This document shows, one piece after another, positions 23,413-33,795 of a stretch of DNA of 64,000 nt. Source of the stretch: Hygrocybe punicea (taxonomy: Eukaryota > Basidiomycota > Agaricomycetes > Agaricales > Hygrophoraceae); the NCBI GenBank assembly GCA_963556145.1, contig OY744467.1:5146001-5210000 (forward strand). Reading direction: 5' to 3'. Each line of letters opens with the position of its first letter. Positions within the stretch are counted from its first letter, which is position 1. A program made the position numbers and the translations under genes. The notes under the pieces were generated by a model, which did not search any database, had not been told where the DNA came from, and worked only from the letters and a program-made list of their open reading frames with translations.

Positions 23413-24861
23413 TGACCCCGCTATAGGGCTCGGACTCCTTGTCCCCTCTACGTCGCTCAATATTGATGCTCGCGCCAACTCTCGTTATGTTTCTGTTATG
23501 GATCGCTTCTGCAGCGGGCTCCGGCAACAATCAACTTAACTAGGGATCGGATTCCAGAGGAGAGGAGAGCAGTTTTCATTGTTGCTTACTACTAAGACAA
23601 CACTGCTAAGAAGGGGGGTTCATGGTACAATGTCATTGCGAACCGTGGGGGTTACCCAAGATAAGGGGGTCTGCCCCAAGAACCAGACTAAACGTAAGGA
23701 AAGGAAAGAAGAAAAAGTCCGAACCAACAACAAGAACAGTATATATAGTGACTGGTCTTGAGGGGAGGTAAATAGAAATACAACCATGAAGCCACAACAT
23801 GTCCAACTACACCATGTGTTCACCATGAGGCACACATGAGGCTTCCTCATGTCAATGTTCTTGTGATCCAACTGGAGGCCCGGGTGTCATTGAGGAATAG
23901 AGGGGGTCCGGATGACTCGGATGATTTGTCATCGGATCATGTGACATGCAGAATTGCCAATTCGGGGTCTACACTTGCTGTAATGGGCAAGTGCACAGTT
24001 TGGCAAGTGCAATACACACTCGGGTCGAAGAAGGGTATCGTCCAGTGTGGGATTGGTGAAGGGAGTGTCTTGAGGTAGTGTGGATATAGCGGCAAGGTTG
24101 GTGGTATGAAAGAAAATAAAGGAATGTATAAAGGAAAAACCAACTAAGACAGTTGGCCAGTCGAGGTCAGACATGTGAACAGCATAAGCTGTACCGGATG
24201 ACGATGTCTGTGTCAATGACGTATCGAGGGGTGATATTTTGTCCTGTGTGTGGAACAAGGTGGTCCACCTGATGTCGGTATTCGTCCAAGAAAGGGTATT
24301 GTTGTAAGTGAGTGTGGGAGGTATCAAGGTTATGGATGGAAAAGGATAAATGAATGTGGGTCCAGGTTTCGAGTCATGGCATGAGTGACAAGCTGTGGGA
24401 ACAAGTCATTGGGTACTGCATTGAAGCGGTGTCGTGCAAACAATATACGATAGGGGTTGGTTCACTGTTTGGGAAGTCGTATGGTCTGTGGTCGACGTCC
24501 AAAAGAGTATGCTCCAGCGATGGTCGGATTAGAGAGAACAGTGAAATGTCTCATGATCAGGGATTGTTCAGAGTTCGCATGCAGGTGAGGAATGTCGTCG
24601 GATCGTCAGGGAGGATAATGGTGGGCACAGGGTATGAATATGGAAACCAAATATCCGGGAATGGCAATTGTCAATTACGTGTCGATATATTGTCACAGTG
24701 GAAGTCAGAAGTATCAATGGCGGAAGGGTTTTGGTGCCGATGCCAAAGATAGATCATAACAAGGTAGAAACCAATCAGGAAGGTGATGTCAATGCTGCCA
24801 ATAACAATTACGGTAATGAGCTGTGTCGGGAGTACAGCTATTGTGATCAGTTTGTCGTGGG

Positions 24862-25875
24862 TAGTGTTGCCGAAGTTCAGTTCGGTCCGGTTCCGACCCT
24901 TTTTGGCGGAACCGCGAACTGAACTTCGGGTCCGGTTTGGCGCATGGCCAAACCCGGACCCAGACGGCGTCAAACCGTCTCTTCGCGTTCGGTCTGGGTT
25001 CAGACGCGGTCTGAAACCCAGACCGAGGTGGGCTCACCCCGTCCGTTCTCCTCGCGAATGGCAGGCGCGTATCAATAGATACGGCGCTGCACTTCGCGAG
25101 GTAGATGGGTGTGGGGGAGCCCTCCGGTGTCCCCAAGGGATGTGGAGGGATGGGGGGTCTTGTCCCGTGGTCCCTGTGTGGCATTGCCGGCGCTGCTGCT
25201 GCCAACCGTTGTCCTCGTCGGGGTGGTGGTATGGCTGTGGTGGTGTTGCTGCCACAGCTGCTGCTGTTGCCGCCGTTGCTGCTGATACTGCTGCTGCCGT
25301 CGTTGCTGACCTCGTTGCTGCCATCGTTGCTGCCGCTGCCGGTGCTGCTCCTGCTGCCGTCGCCGTTGCTGCTGCCGCTGGTGGTGGTGGTGGTGGTGGT
25401 GTTGCAGCTGTCGTGCGTCCGTTGGCATTGGGTTGGCGTTGGGTGGTCATCTCGCGGTCGTGGGTGTGGTCACACTGCGGTCGCGGTCGAGCTTCCTGTA
25501 GCAGGCAACATTAGTAAAGTTCAGGAAAGTAAAATACATACCTGTGTTCATGAACGCGACATTGTGTCGCGTTCATTGGCCTTGCGTTGTTGCGTGTTGG
25601 TGAAGAAAGCTACCTGTAATGGTCACATGATACCGTTTAACACGAAAAAGTAAGTAAAGGAATGCGAAAAATAAATGAAATAAATACCTTAAAAATATCC
25701 GCGTTCGCGGTTTGGACGCAGTTTGGAGCCGTTCAGGAAATCCGGCAGGCCTCGAAACCCAGAACTGAACCCGCGGTCCGGTTCAGCACTTGGCTGAACT
25801 TAGACTGAACCTAGGGTTCAGTTTGGGGTTTGAACCAGGTTCGGCTAGGTTCGGAACCGAACTACGGCAACACTA
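24862..25875 (-). mobile_element. 1,014-bp TIR element with the KDZ element's TIR, TSD GTCGTGGG
   Basis: GTCGTGGG flanks both sides (24,854-24,861 and 25,876-25,883). The left end TAGTGTTGCCGAAGTTCAG is nearly the end of the 10.3-kb KDZ element (TAGTGCTACCGAAGTTCAG). On the minus strand two introns (about 25,689-25,616 and 25,541-25,496) precede a CAGCAGCAACGGC-type simple sequence and one 52-bp palindrome. It has no transposase and is best read as a non-autonomous partner of the KDZ element. Confidence 0.9.
25050..25101. repeat. 52-bp palindromic module
   Basis: Arms CCTCGCGAA and TTCGCGAGG surround GCGCGTATCAATAGATACGG. The centre has one change (TCAATAGA) and the neighbouring arm bases pair as GTA/TAC. 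Confidence 0.85.
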
Positions 25876-27480
25876 GTCGTGGGATAGCATAAACAAGATA
25901 TCAAAGAGAAAAGACAATGTCGGTGACGTCCATTGGCAAGGAGACTATTCGGGTACAACAAGGTCACGTGGGATATGTCCATGGTCAGTCTGGATTGTTC
26001 TAGAAGAAGAAAGGATAAAAGGAGAACAAGAATAAGAAAATACAAGGATGTCCAAATGAAGAAACAATGACGTTGAAAGGAAGACAAAGGACAAAATGAA
26101 ATGAAAAAGGAAGGTGTGCAGTGCAGAATCGTCATGGTGGGTATCGGAATGGGCATCGGGGTTGGAAGCGGAGTTGGAAACGTAACAGTTTCCCACATGC
26201 CGCTGTTTTTCACAGAGCAGTGGGAGAAGGAGCAGGAGCTTCGTGAACGTCAGCGCAAGACAGATGCCACCCGACTTGAGAACATTAACAAGTCGAAACA
26301 CACTGTCGTCATTTATGCTTGGCCTCATAATAACGCTGAGCCAACGATTGTTGAATATCAAGATGGCTTTACGTGGCCTCACTTCATAGTCAGCCATGCC
26401 ATCTTGGATGACCTTGGCTTCAGGGATCAGGTGGCCACCGTGCAGCTTCACCGTTCCACCCTGGGAACATGGACAAGGATACGTGAGGGTCATGTCATCC
26501 CTGTCGACAACCAAAATCGTATATTTCTCAAAGCCATTGGTGTCATAGAAGCCCTTGATTTTGATCGACATATCCAACACAGTTCACAGAACAACACTCT
26601 CCACTTCCACCGTAATCTACCTCACGAACAAAGTTGTGTCCGACAAGAGACACTCAACAAGAGGGTAAAAGCCAGACCTGTGTATGTTGAGGTGACATCT
26701 GCGTCGGAAAACTTGTCTGACATCGAATGTTCACGCCAATCTGGACCCACTACCAGCAGTGCGAAAACCAAAGTGAAACGAAAGCGTGTTCAGCATGGCC
26801 ATGTTGTGGCTCACACCAATGTTGCAACGGTCTCGTCAGGAGAATCTGATCCCGTAAACATGATCAAACGGTCGCATACATCTCAAGTAGTCGGCGAGAC
26901 CATTGACATCTCCTCAGATGACTCTGATGGGACACCACAGCCATCCCGAACACTACTACTGCCTGCAATCAAGGCAGAACTGGCTTCGCCCACTCCCCTC
27001 CAGGTCAACCGGCATTCACTCATTATCACAGAGTCAGACCAGAGCTCCAGCAGTAGCTCCAGTGGGACGAATTCTCACAAGATGGAGTGGCCGCAAGACT
27101 TTTATGTCAAGGACATTGTAGAATTTTTCTGTGCCTGTGACGAAGTTGAGGGCTGTCAGGTTGTTCAGGTATTCATCATGCACTTCAACACCCCCTTCTG
27201 GCGCTCCACCTACTATGAGAACAAGAAGCGTTGGCAGCAAGCACCGCAGTTCATCAAGGACAGCGTACTCAAAGCAGGCCATTCTGCTGGAGGACTCTGG
27301 TCAACATTCTTATCTAGAATCCCTTCCAGATGAGCTGGGAGCAGTTCAACACAGACGAGAGTTGCACATTCAATGAGCAAAGAGAGCTCAAATTAGTTAG
27401 CCGGTATCACCATCCTCTATTCTATCACCATTATCCTTTCCTCGTTTTGTATGTAGTCTCATATTTGCTACAGCCAATTA

Positions 27481-29580
27481 CTAGGACCTCTTCCCTCTGC
27501 AGCTAACTTTTCTTTCGTGATGCGGTTTCGCTGTAAGATCATCTCATCAAGAAAGAAGTCATACTTATCTGGCAGCATTTCACGGCAAATTGCAAGAAAA
27601 CCTCCAAACCAGGCATTGGTCTGCTCAGCAACAGATGAATTGAAGTACCACCCTTTTCCATCTATGCCAATAAGCTCCGGAAACAGTGCTGGGTTACAAT
27701 TCTGTTGGCAGAATGTATCGCGTTCAGAGTGTTTGCATTTGAAATGGAAAACATCAACGGGAAGTGCCACATTGGCGAATGCAGGATCATCTTTCACAAC
27801 TTTCTTCATTGAACAGTTGTTGTCAAAAAAGATATGCGTGGGCATGTGTCCGTGGATCCGGAAGGTACGTTTGATCATTTCCTGAAAATGCGTGAGTAGC
27901 ACAAAAAATCCCTTTGTGAATGGCACGTACTGCTACGGTGGCAACTGCCTCTGCACCATAAAACGTTTCTCGAGCAAGAATTATTCCACATGGAGCTACT
28001 ATCAGCTGCTCGTTGTGAGTCCGCCTTCTTCCAAATTGAGCACAAACCTTCTTCGCATTGGCCAACGTGGGTGCGTCAGTAGTAGGAGAGATATGATTAT
28101 TGTCATATACATTGAAAAATTGATCGCGGTCATCATCAAAGACCTGCGCCAAGTCAACCCCATGAGACTCATTTGTTTCAGGATGGGCTACCTGGGCCTG
28201 ATGGAGTCGCTCGTTAAGTTGAAAGAAGGCCTGTCCACGTTCTGTGTGAATACGTTCGATCTCTTGGTGACCTGCATCTGTGCAGGTCTTCTTTCCTATG
28301 GCAGCTGGGGAGCCACGGCCCACAATAGCGCATACCAGGTCAAGGTTGCTGTGGAGTGGGCAGAAGCGACTGTGATTGTTTGGAAGTGGTACATGACAGT
28401 TGTGGCTACCGCAGCATGGACGGCCAACTTTAACACCTTCAACAACAACTGCGGCGACAATTTGATCAGCTGCGGGAAAATAAGTCACCATGCAAAGAAA
28501 AAACAAAAAGATGACCTTTCCCATTGATGCCCTTGAACACACGTATGCACTTGTCACAATAGTGGCAGATTTCAGGCTGGCTGTAGAGGCGGATGCGGGC
28601 ATTTCATGCCTGCATTGCAGCAGTGAATCGCTTATGCTGATCACCAGTGTGAGGAACAACTAATGTTGCTTGGCGAGCTTGATGGTCCTCAAGCAGGGAG
28701 AGTATGATGAATGCGTCATACACATGTCCTGGCTTCAGTGTGAAGCCGAAATTCCATTCTTGAGGCCTCTTGTGATCCTTGGCCAATGCATACTGATAGG
28801 AACGAGCACAATTGGTTGCCGACTTCCATGCAAGATTAATATCCGTTCGCCAGAGGTTGATGACTTTGCATTCAACAAATTGATGGGTTCCAACCTGTAT
28901 GACATCTGGGATATCATCATAGTATGTACGCATGCCATTTTTGACCTGATATTCATGGTGATAGCTGGTATGACAGTCTATATAAATGGTATGTGACGTT
29001 CAGCAGTTAGCATATGCTGGTATATTGCACCTTCACAATACAAAGGGATATTCCACACGGCCAGAGCACCATTCCCTAGTGTATATAGCACTGCCTGATG
29101 AGGTTCCATTTTCTTCAGGCTCAGGCCCCGCCTCAATCGGTTGCAATCAGTGTTCATGCACTGGTGCTGTGGTGGGTACAATGTGCACGGAGACGCTAGC
29201 ATAACAGTTTTGTCAGCTGTAGTGTTTTATCAAAAGGTAAATGCAACGGGATACATACGAAAGCCAAGATCCAGTCCATGAAGCTGAAATACATCCTCCA
29301 TCGCAGCCTGAGACCCTGGATCTTGCCAAATGGTGTCTTTGAGTGCATTCCAAAAGTCGACAACAAGGGGATGGGGGAGATCACAAATACGACCAAGGAG
29401 GGTGGTTATCGATGGTGGAAGAATAAGTGGTGGTTTGTCGAGTGGGTGGTCTGCAGCTTGAGCAAGTAATATGTCATCCCTGAGCCGTGCAGCCACACTT
29501 GTAAATTGAATTATTTGACGAAGTGGGTCATTGTTGAGCACATTGGCATGGCAAGTAATGAGTTCAACGATGGGTAGCAT
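27481..29580 (-). pseudogene. KDZ transposase with CxC5/CxC6 cysteine clusters (nearly intact)
   Basis: The likely transposase of the 10.3-kb element. Exon 1 starts at 29,580 (MLPIVELITCHANVL); a 42-nt intron (29,217-29,258) follows. The CxC5-type region has CMNTDCNRLRRGLS, TYYDDIPDVIQVG and CHYCDKCIRVFK. After another intron near 28,480 comes a CxC6-type cluster: RPCCGSHNCHVPL, HSRFCPLHSNLDLVC, KKTCTDAGHQEIERIH. The C-terminal catalytic part has PTHIFFDNNCSM, LPVDVFHFKCKHSERDTFC and FNSSVAEQTNAWFGGF; Asp, Asp and Glu there are the candidate triad. Lesions are few: a TGA near 28,604 where Arg is expected and probable frameshifts near 28,980 and 27,925. It converges on the GRF gene. Confidence 0.7.
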
Positions 29581-31523
29581 AGTTATTTAGTGTGTAGTCA
29601 AACTAACTATAATTTGGCGGACTCATGGTAGACTGGTGGACTGGTGGACTTTCAGGTTCCGGAATGTCCTCCTCCACTCTTGTGGTGATTTGTCGGGGTT
29701 GTCGTGGCTGAGACTAAACTTTGGTGACTAAAAATGGAAATTTGCCGAAATCGGCATGTGAGTACAACTTTCGTGTGAGCAAAATATACATGCCTGCGGA
29801 CATCGGTTCAGCAGTTCTGAACCGCTCGTGAACCGTTTAGATAACCTGGGGGTTGCCTGAACCCCAAACTGGACCTGGGGTTCAGTTCAGCCCAAGGTGC
29901 TGGACTGAACCGAACTTCCGGTTCGGTTCAGAGTTCGAACCGGGTTCAGATCGGTTCTGAACCGAACTTTGGCAGCACTACTTGCCTCACTTACTTGGGG
30001 CTCCTTCGTTGGGGGTTGCCCATTGTCATAGGCTCATTTTGTACTTAGATATGCTTTAGGATGGGTTTTGAGTGTTATAAGAGGGAAAGGAGTTTAAGAT
30101 GGGCCTATAGCCCAGTGTACAAAGAGCTCCTTTTTTCAGGGTCCCAGTAGGGGTAACACATGGTTTTGAATCAAGAACCATCCATGTCTTAGTTTATTGT
30201 TTGATCTACTTAGTATCTCTAACCCAATTCAGAGGGATGCGCTACAAATTTTTACCACCATACTTGCCTGGCTGTAACCTGATTGAGCCAACTTTTTCTG
30301 CTCTTAAAGCACACATTAGAAGGAGCAGTGGACTTGTGTGAGCTGCTGGAGAGTCAGACACACAGAGGTGAAGTCATTGCCCTATGTCATAAAGCTGTTG
30401 TGACAGTGAGTGTGGGTGTAGACTCAGATGAGGAATCTACAGAAAGGGATGATCAGCTAATAAGTGATCATAGGAGTTTTCTATAGAATTGTCTTAATCA
30501 ATTGTACCCAGATCAGGGGGTTCTGGAACAGAGGGGAAGTATGGGAAGAGGATGAAGAGGAAACTAAAGTGTAGAACTGAAGTGCAGTAATAATCTGTGA
30601 GGCAGGATGATAACCTTTATTCTTATGATTTTGTAGTGTAAAAGGACAACTTTTGTACTACTGGTGGAATCCTGTGCTGTAGTAACTATGTACTACAAGT
30701 GTAGGCTGTATACAATAGGAGTGTGTGTGGAGAGTGAGACAGGAGTAAAGTCCTATGTACTAGGGAACGGGAAACAAAGATATATGATATACAAATAGAT
30801 ACATACTAATTCTGGGTTGTTAGGAACATTGCATTGTTGATAGGGACAATTCAGGAGCGTAATCAGTGGAACAGACCAGAATCAGGTGGAATTGATGATA
30901 ACAGAATGGAAATGGTTGGGAACAAAGTGAGATTTGAATAGGCAATGACACGGGTATGGGTACTGCCGGGTATGGGTCCAGGTTACCTTTTTTGGATCTG
31001 GGCAAAACCCATACCTGTGACCGCGGGTCTTGGCATACCCGCATATCAGCATCAACACAAACAGACACAACAACCCAGCTGCAACCGCTTACCAACACTG
31101 TTTTCAAGTGCCCACCACCTCCGCCTCGACGCAAACATCACCCACCAACAGCATCTCCATGTTGACCCAAATGGCCCCATCCTCGCGCAAAACTGTGTCC
31201 CAACATGTTGGACAATGCCCCATCATCAAATAGTGCCCAAACGCGAACCCCCATGCCAAAAACCCAATGGGAGATGCATCACATGCCTGCATCAGCCCCA
31301 AACACACCGTCCCCGCTGCAAAACGCGTCCGAATGCGTCTCAAGTTAGTTAATGGCATGGGTAACCCCCGGGTACAACTGGGTGTACCCGTACCCGTACC
31401 TGGCTTTACCCGTACCCATCGCAACGGGTACGGGTTCTGGTGGGTATGGGTACGGGTACACCTAGTTACCCAGGGGTATCCCACCACAATGTGGTGGGGT
31501 GCTGGTGAGGTGTCACCGGTGAG

Positions 31524-31841
31524 TAGTGTATTGCACGGGTACGGGTAAACCCGCGGGTTTTGCCACGGGTACGGGTACGGGTAGGGTACGGGTACGGATT
31601 CCTGGACCCGCCAGCTTTTTTTTAAGCCCGGGATCGTCCAAAACGGTCAAGTATTGAGCTAGATATGCTCAAAATACCTCATTGGAGTATTTTGAGCATA
31701 TCTAGCTCAATACTTGACCGTGTTGGACGATCCCGGGCTTAAAATGACGGGTACAACCCGCGGGTATTGTACCCACGGGTACAACGGGTGCGGGTACGGG
31801 TACAGCCAAAAATACCCGGGGGTTACCCATGCAATACACTA
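31524..31841. mobile_element. 318-bp MITE inside E2 with a long hairpin, TSD CCGGTGAG
   Basis: CCGGTGAG lies at 31,516-31,523 and 31,842-31,849. Ends are TAGTGTATTGCACGGG and CCCATGCAATACACTA, followed by many CGGGTA repeats. The centre (about 31,626-31,741) is a stem of about 55 bp, from AAGCCCGGGATCGTCC to GGACGATCCCGGGCTT, with a loop of about seven bases. Its end sequence equals the right end of E2, so it may be a deletion derivative. Confidence 0.9.
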
Positions 31842-31867
31842 CCGGTGAGGTCTCGAACCCCCTGCAA

Positions 31868-31920
31868 CCTCGCAAATGGAGCCCAACATCAATTGACGTT
31901 GGGGTTGCGTACTCGCGAGG
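31868..31920. repeat. 53-bp palindromic module
   Basis: CCTCGCAAA and TCGCGAGG surround CAACATCAATTGACGTTG; the arm pair CAAC/GTTG differs from neighbouring copies yet still pairs. Confidence 0.85.
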
Positions 31921-32016
31921 TGTTGGCCAGGGGGGCGGGGACCTGGGCACTGGTGCCAGGAACCTCGCACACCGTACCCGTTATTGGCAGGTACCCACCA
32001 CATTCCATCCTAAGTA

Positions 32017-32268
32017 CCTCGCGAACAACGGGGGCGCGTCAATTGACGCGCTCCGTTTGTTTTCGCGAGGTTGGATGGGGCTGGGGAGTTTCCATGGGCG
32101 TCCACACATGCTCACTACCTCGCGAACAACGGGGGCACGTCAATTGACGCGCTCCGTGTTTTCGCGAGGTTGGATGGGGCTGGGGAGTTTCCATGGGCGT
32201 CCACACGTGCTCACTACCTCGCGAACAACGGGGGCACGTCAATTGACGCGCTCCGTGTTTTCGCGAGG
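32017..32268. repeat. Three palindromic modules in a ~100-bp tandem array
   Basis: Modules at 32,017-32,070, 32,118-32,169 and 32,217-32,268 repeat at 101 and 99 bases. Each has CCTCGCGAA, a centre GTCAATTGACGCGCTCC and TTCGCGAGG, and each is followed by TTGGATGGGGCTGGGGA. The tandem unit ends about 32,310. Confidence 0.9.
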
Positions 32269-32299
32269 TTGGATGGGGCTGGGGACATCCCATGGGCGT

Positions 32300-32620
32300 C
32301 CGCCTCGTTTCCGTCGTCCGTTGCCCCTGTCCCCGTTCCCGTGCTCGCTGTCCTCGTTGTCGCCATTGTCGTCGTCCCCGTTGCCGTCGTCATCCCCGTT
32401 GCCGTCGTCCTTCTTGTCCCGGTCTCCGTTGTCCTCGTTGTCCCATTCCCCCGTTGTCGTCTTCCCGTTGTCATAGTTGCCGTTCCCACTTTGTCGTCGT
32501 CTTCCCGTTCTCGCCGTTGTTGCGTTTGTCGTCATTCTTGTCTTCATTTACCCCGTTGTCCTCATTCCCGTTGTCCTCGTTCTTGCTGTCATGGTCGGCC
32601 TGGGTTGTCCCTGTTCTTGG
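32300..32620. repeat. Simple-sequence exon (GTCGTC/CCGTTG-rich)
   Basis: Irregular repeats of GTTGCCGTCGTC and close variants keep several frames open on both strands, giving Val/Arg/Pro or Thr/Asn-rich translations. It corresponds in position to similar runs in the other TIR elements. Confidence 0.7.
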
Positions 32621-33456
32621 CTGCGTCCCATCTGCTTGTTGCTGTTGCCGTGTTCGCGTTCGTTTGGCGCGAGGGTGCGGGAAAAAAACCTAAAAGTATT
32701 TAAGTAGTTAGTAGAATAAATGAATAAATGAATAGAATGCTTACCTGGGGTGCCCTGGCACCCACACCCGTTGCCGTGTCATTGTTGTTGAAGGAAATCA
32801 TATGTCACGGGACCGTGACAGTACCCGTGAGCTAACCCATGAAAACCCGTACCCGGCGGCACGGGTATGGGTTTGTCATGGGTCCCAATGTGGCTACCCG
32901 TACCCGTACCCGGGCCTACCCGTAGGAAAAACCCGCACGGGTTCATGTACCCGTGCAATACACTAGTCTCAAGTCCCACCCCGGCCCCAAACCCCGTGCC
33001 CGTGCAAGAAAATGTGTTCAAACGTGTCCCAGACCGCGGTCCCACAACACCCGACCATTTGACGCCCACACAGGCCCCAAAGCCCGTGCCCATGCAACAG
33101 AATGTGCCCAAACGCACCCCAGACCCCGTTCCCCCCAATTACATGCCCACACGTGCCCACATCAGCCCAGAATCACGATGCCACCATCCAGATGCTGCAA
33201 CTGCGAACGCCAAGGCTCAACGGCATCAAAATGCGGGCTGATGCATATGCAAGGTTCAAGACGATGAAGGAGGATGAGAGGAAGGGGAGAATGGGACATG
33301 GTGCAGGGAACGAGGAGATGGATACGATGGGTGAGAGTCTCTCACCCACGAGAACCACCCATCGCCTGGTTCCCAGCCCCCCCACTCCTCGCATTTGCAC
33401 AGCGAGAGTCTCTCGCCCATGAGAACCGCTTGCCACCTGGTTCCCAGCCCCCCACT

Positions 33457-33509
33457 CCTCGTGTTTGCACAGCGCCACGTCAATTGACATGCATGTCAGC
33501 AATGTGAGG
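33457..33509. repeat. 53-bp palindromic module in E1
   Basis: A weaker copy: CCTCGTGTT, centre CACGTCAATTGACATG, right arm TGTGAGG. A partial duplicate of its left part lies at about 33,384. Confidence 0.7.
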
Positions 33510-33795
33510 TAGATTTGGGCTGGAACCCACCGGGTTTCCTGCATGGGTCAATACCTGTACCTGACCCGCCGCTACCCGCCATCTACCCGCTGAAAAAAGA
33601 CCTGTGGGTAGACAGGTACGGTTGGAGTGGGTCCGGGTACGGGTCAGCCTCAGGACACCCGTGGGTATACCCATGTCATTGCCTAGATTTGAAGAGGGTA
33701 TGGATCTAGAGGGTCTGGAGCCTCTACACCATATGGTCTGTTAACAGCAGATGATGCTCATGGGTTGTTTGCTCACTCCAGTTATATCTAATCTT

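Larger units (their letters stand above)
23494..26187 (-). mobile_element. LTR, family C, reverse copy of a head-to-head pair
   Basis: Starts TGTTATGGATCGCTTCTGC and ends TTGGAAACGTAACA, the reverse of the LTR just upstream. An 81-bp spacer (23,413-23,493) separates the two. Subtracting the TIR element at 24,862-25,875 and its duplicated 8 bases leaves about 1.67 kb, the same as the other copies. No shared target duplication flanks the pair. Confidence 0.8.
21111..27333 (+). pseudogene. GRF-type zinc finger protein of the KDZ element, split by an LTR pair
   Basis: Exon 1 (21,111-21,215) starts MSNIEGQNCQSCHRFLLYQC; a 50-nt intron (GTAAGT to ATAG) follows, and exon 2 from 21,266 completes a GRF-type zinc finger (NQGRMYVQC, then CRYFRW). 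A second Cys/His cluster lies at about 21,457-21,575 (CPVGSCQSTR, CGHRFCKMHC, GGCGSKAH). The frame is cut at 21,755 by the LTR pair and resumes at 26,188 as SHMPLFFTEQWEKEQELRE, running 382 codons to a stop at 27,331. It includes GTWTRIREGHVIPV and a Ser-rich acidic segment. GRF fingers bind nucleic acid; a role in the transposon's DNA handling is inference. Few other lesions are visible. Confidence 0.6.
19675..29980 (+). mobile_element. 10.3-kb KDZ-type DNA transposon, 8-bp TSD (CTTGCCTC)
   Basis: The left end TAGTGCTACCGAAGTTC and the right end, read inward, TAGTGCTGCCAAAGTTC are flanked by CTTGCCTC at 19,667-19,674 and 29,981-29,988. Both ends carry many GGTTCAG/CTGAACC subterminal repeats. 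Inside, a GRF-finger gene (+) and a CxC5/CxC6/KDZ gene (-) converge near 27,400. Later insertions account for 19,901-about 20,965, 21,756-26,187 and, nested within the latter, 24,862-25,875. Without these, the element is about 5 kb. The KDZ gene makes it the likely autonomous source for the smaller 8-bp-TSD elements nearby. Confidence 0.8.
13990..30030 (-). mobile_element. Tad1-like LINE, split by two insertions
   Basis: A non-LTR retrotransposon on the minus strand. In transcript order it holds ORF1 (start near 30,030, then 19,674 down to about 17,860) and ORF2 with endonuclease, reverse transcriptase and RNase H (17,854 to about 14,015). The 10.3-kb transposon at 19,675-29,980 sits in ORF1, with 8-bp duplicates CTTGCCTC at the junctions, and a 320-bp MITE sits in the RT. 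Three zinc knuckles, an AP-type endonuclease and RNase H together suggest a Tad1-type element of fungi. Many in-frame stops show it is dead. Confidence 0.75.
31345..32965 (-). mobile_element. TIR element E2 inside E1, TSD GTCTCAAG
   Basis: GTCTCAAG lies at 31,337-31,344 and 32,966-32,973. Ends are TTAGTTAATGGCATGGGTA and, inward from the right, TAGTGTATTGCACGGGTA, related but not identical. On the minus strand it has a 55-nt intron (32,744-32,690, GTAAGC to TTTTAG), a GACGACAACGG-type simple sequence (32,300-32,620) and four palindromic modules. It is itself host to the 318-bp MITE. Confidence 0.85.
30939..33685. mobile_element. TIR element E1, TSD GATTTGAA
   Basis: GATTTGAA lies at 30,931-30,938 and 33,686-33,693. 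Ends are TAGGCAATGACACGGGTA and, read inward from the right, TAGGCAATGACATGGGTA. Its own sequence (1.1 kb without the inner element) is C/A-rich, encodes Pro/Thr/Gln-rich text and carries one 53-bp palindrome near the right end. It has no transposase. Confidence 0.9.
30397..33731 (+). mobile_element. Solo LTR, family A, copy 2 (hosting nested elements)
   Basis: Starts TTGTGACAGTGAGTGTGG, contains the family phrase ATCCTGTGCTGTAGTAACTA and ends GTCTGGAGCCTCTACA. Its own sequence stops at 30,938 and resumes at 33,686, joined by the 8-bp duplication of the inserted element. Confidence 0.75.
30200..33795 (+). pseudogene. Second Tc1/mariner transposase relic, split by an LTR
   Basis: After an AG at about 30,234 the frame reads RGMRYKFLPPYLPGCNLIEP and FSALKAHIRRS, the same C-terminal catalytic block as at 8,281-8,430. 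It stops at 30,396 and picks up at about 33,748 with TADDAHGLFAHSSYI and a stop, the usual end of these proteins. The Asp and Asn of the PDYNPIE motif are altered. The 3.3 kb between are nested insertions. Confidence 0.7.

Noticed and set aside
25034..25653. Gln/Ala-rich and Leu-rich open frames on both strands
   Set aside because: CAGCAG/GCTGCT simple sequence in the 24,862 element keeps all frames open.
26101..26187. Upstream extension of the GRF gene frame (from an ATG at 26,101)
   Set aside because: These 29 codons are LTR family C sequence read on the wrong strand; the true exon resumes at 26,188.
30997..31352. Pro/Thr/Gln-rich frame as a host gene fragment
   Set aside because: It lies wholly inside TIR element E1, is low in complexity and has no conserved counterpart in other elements.
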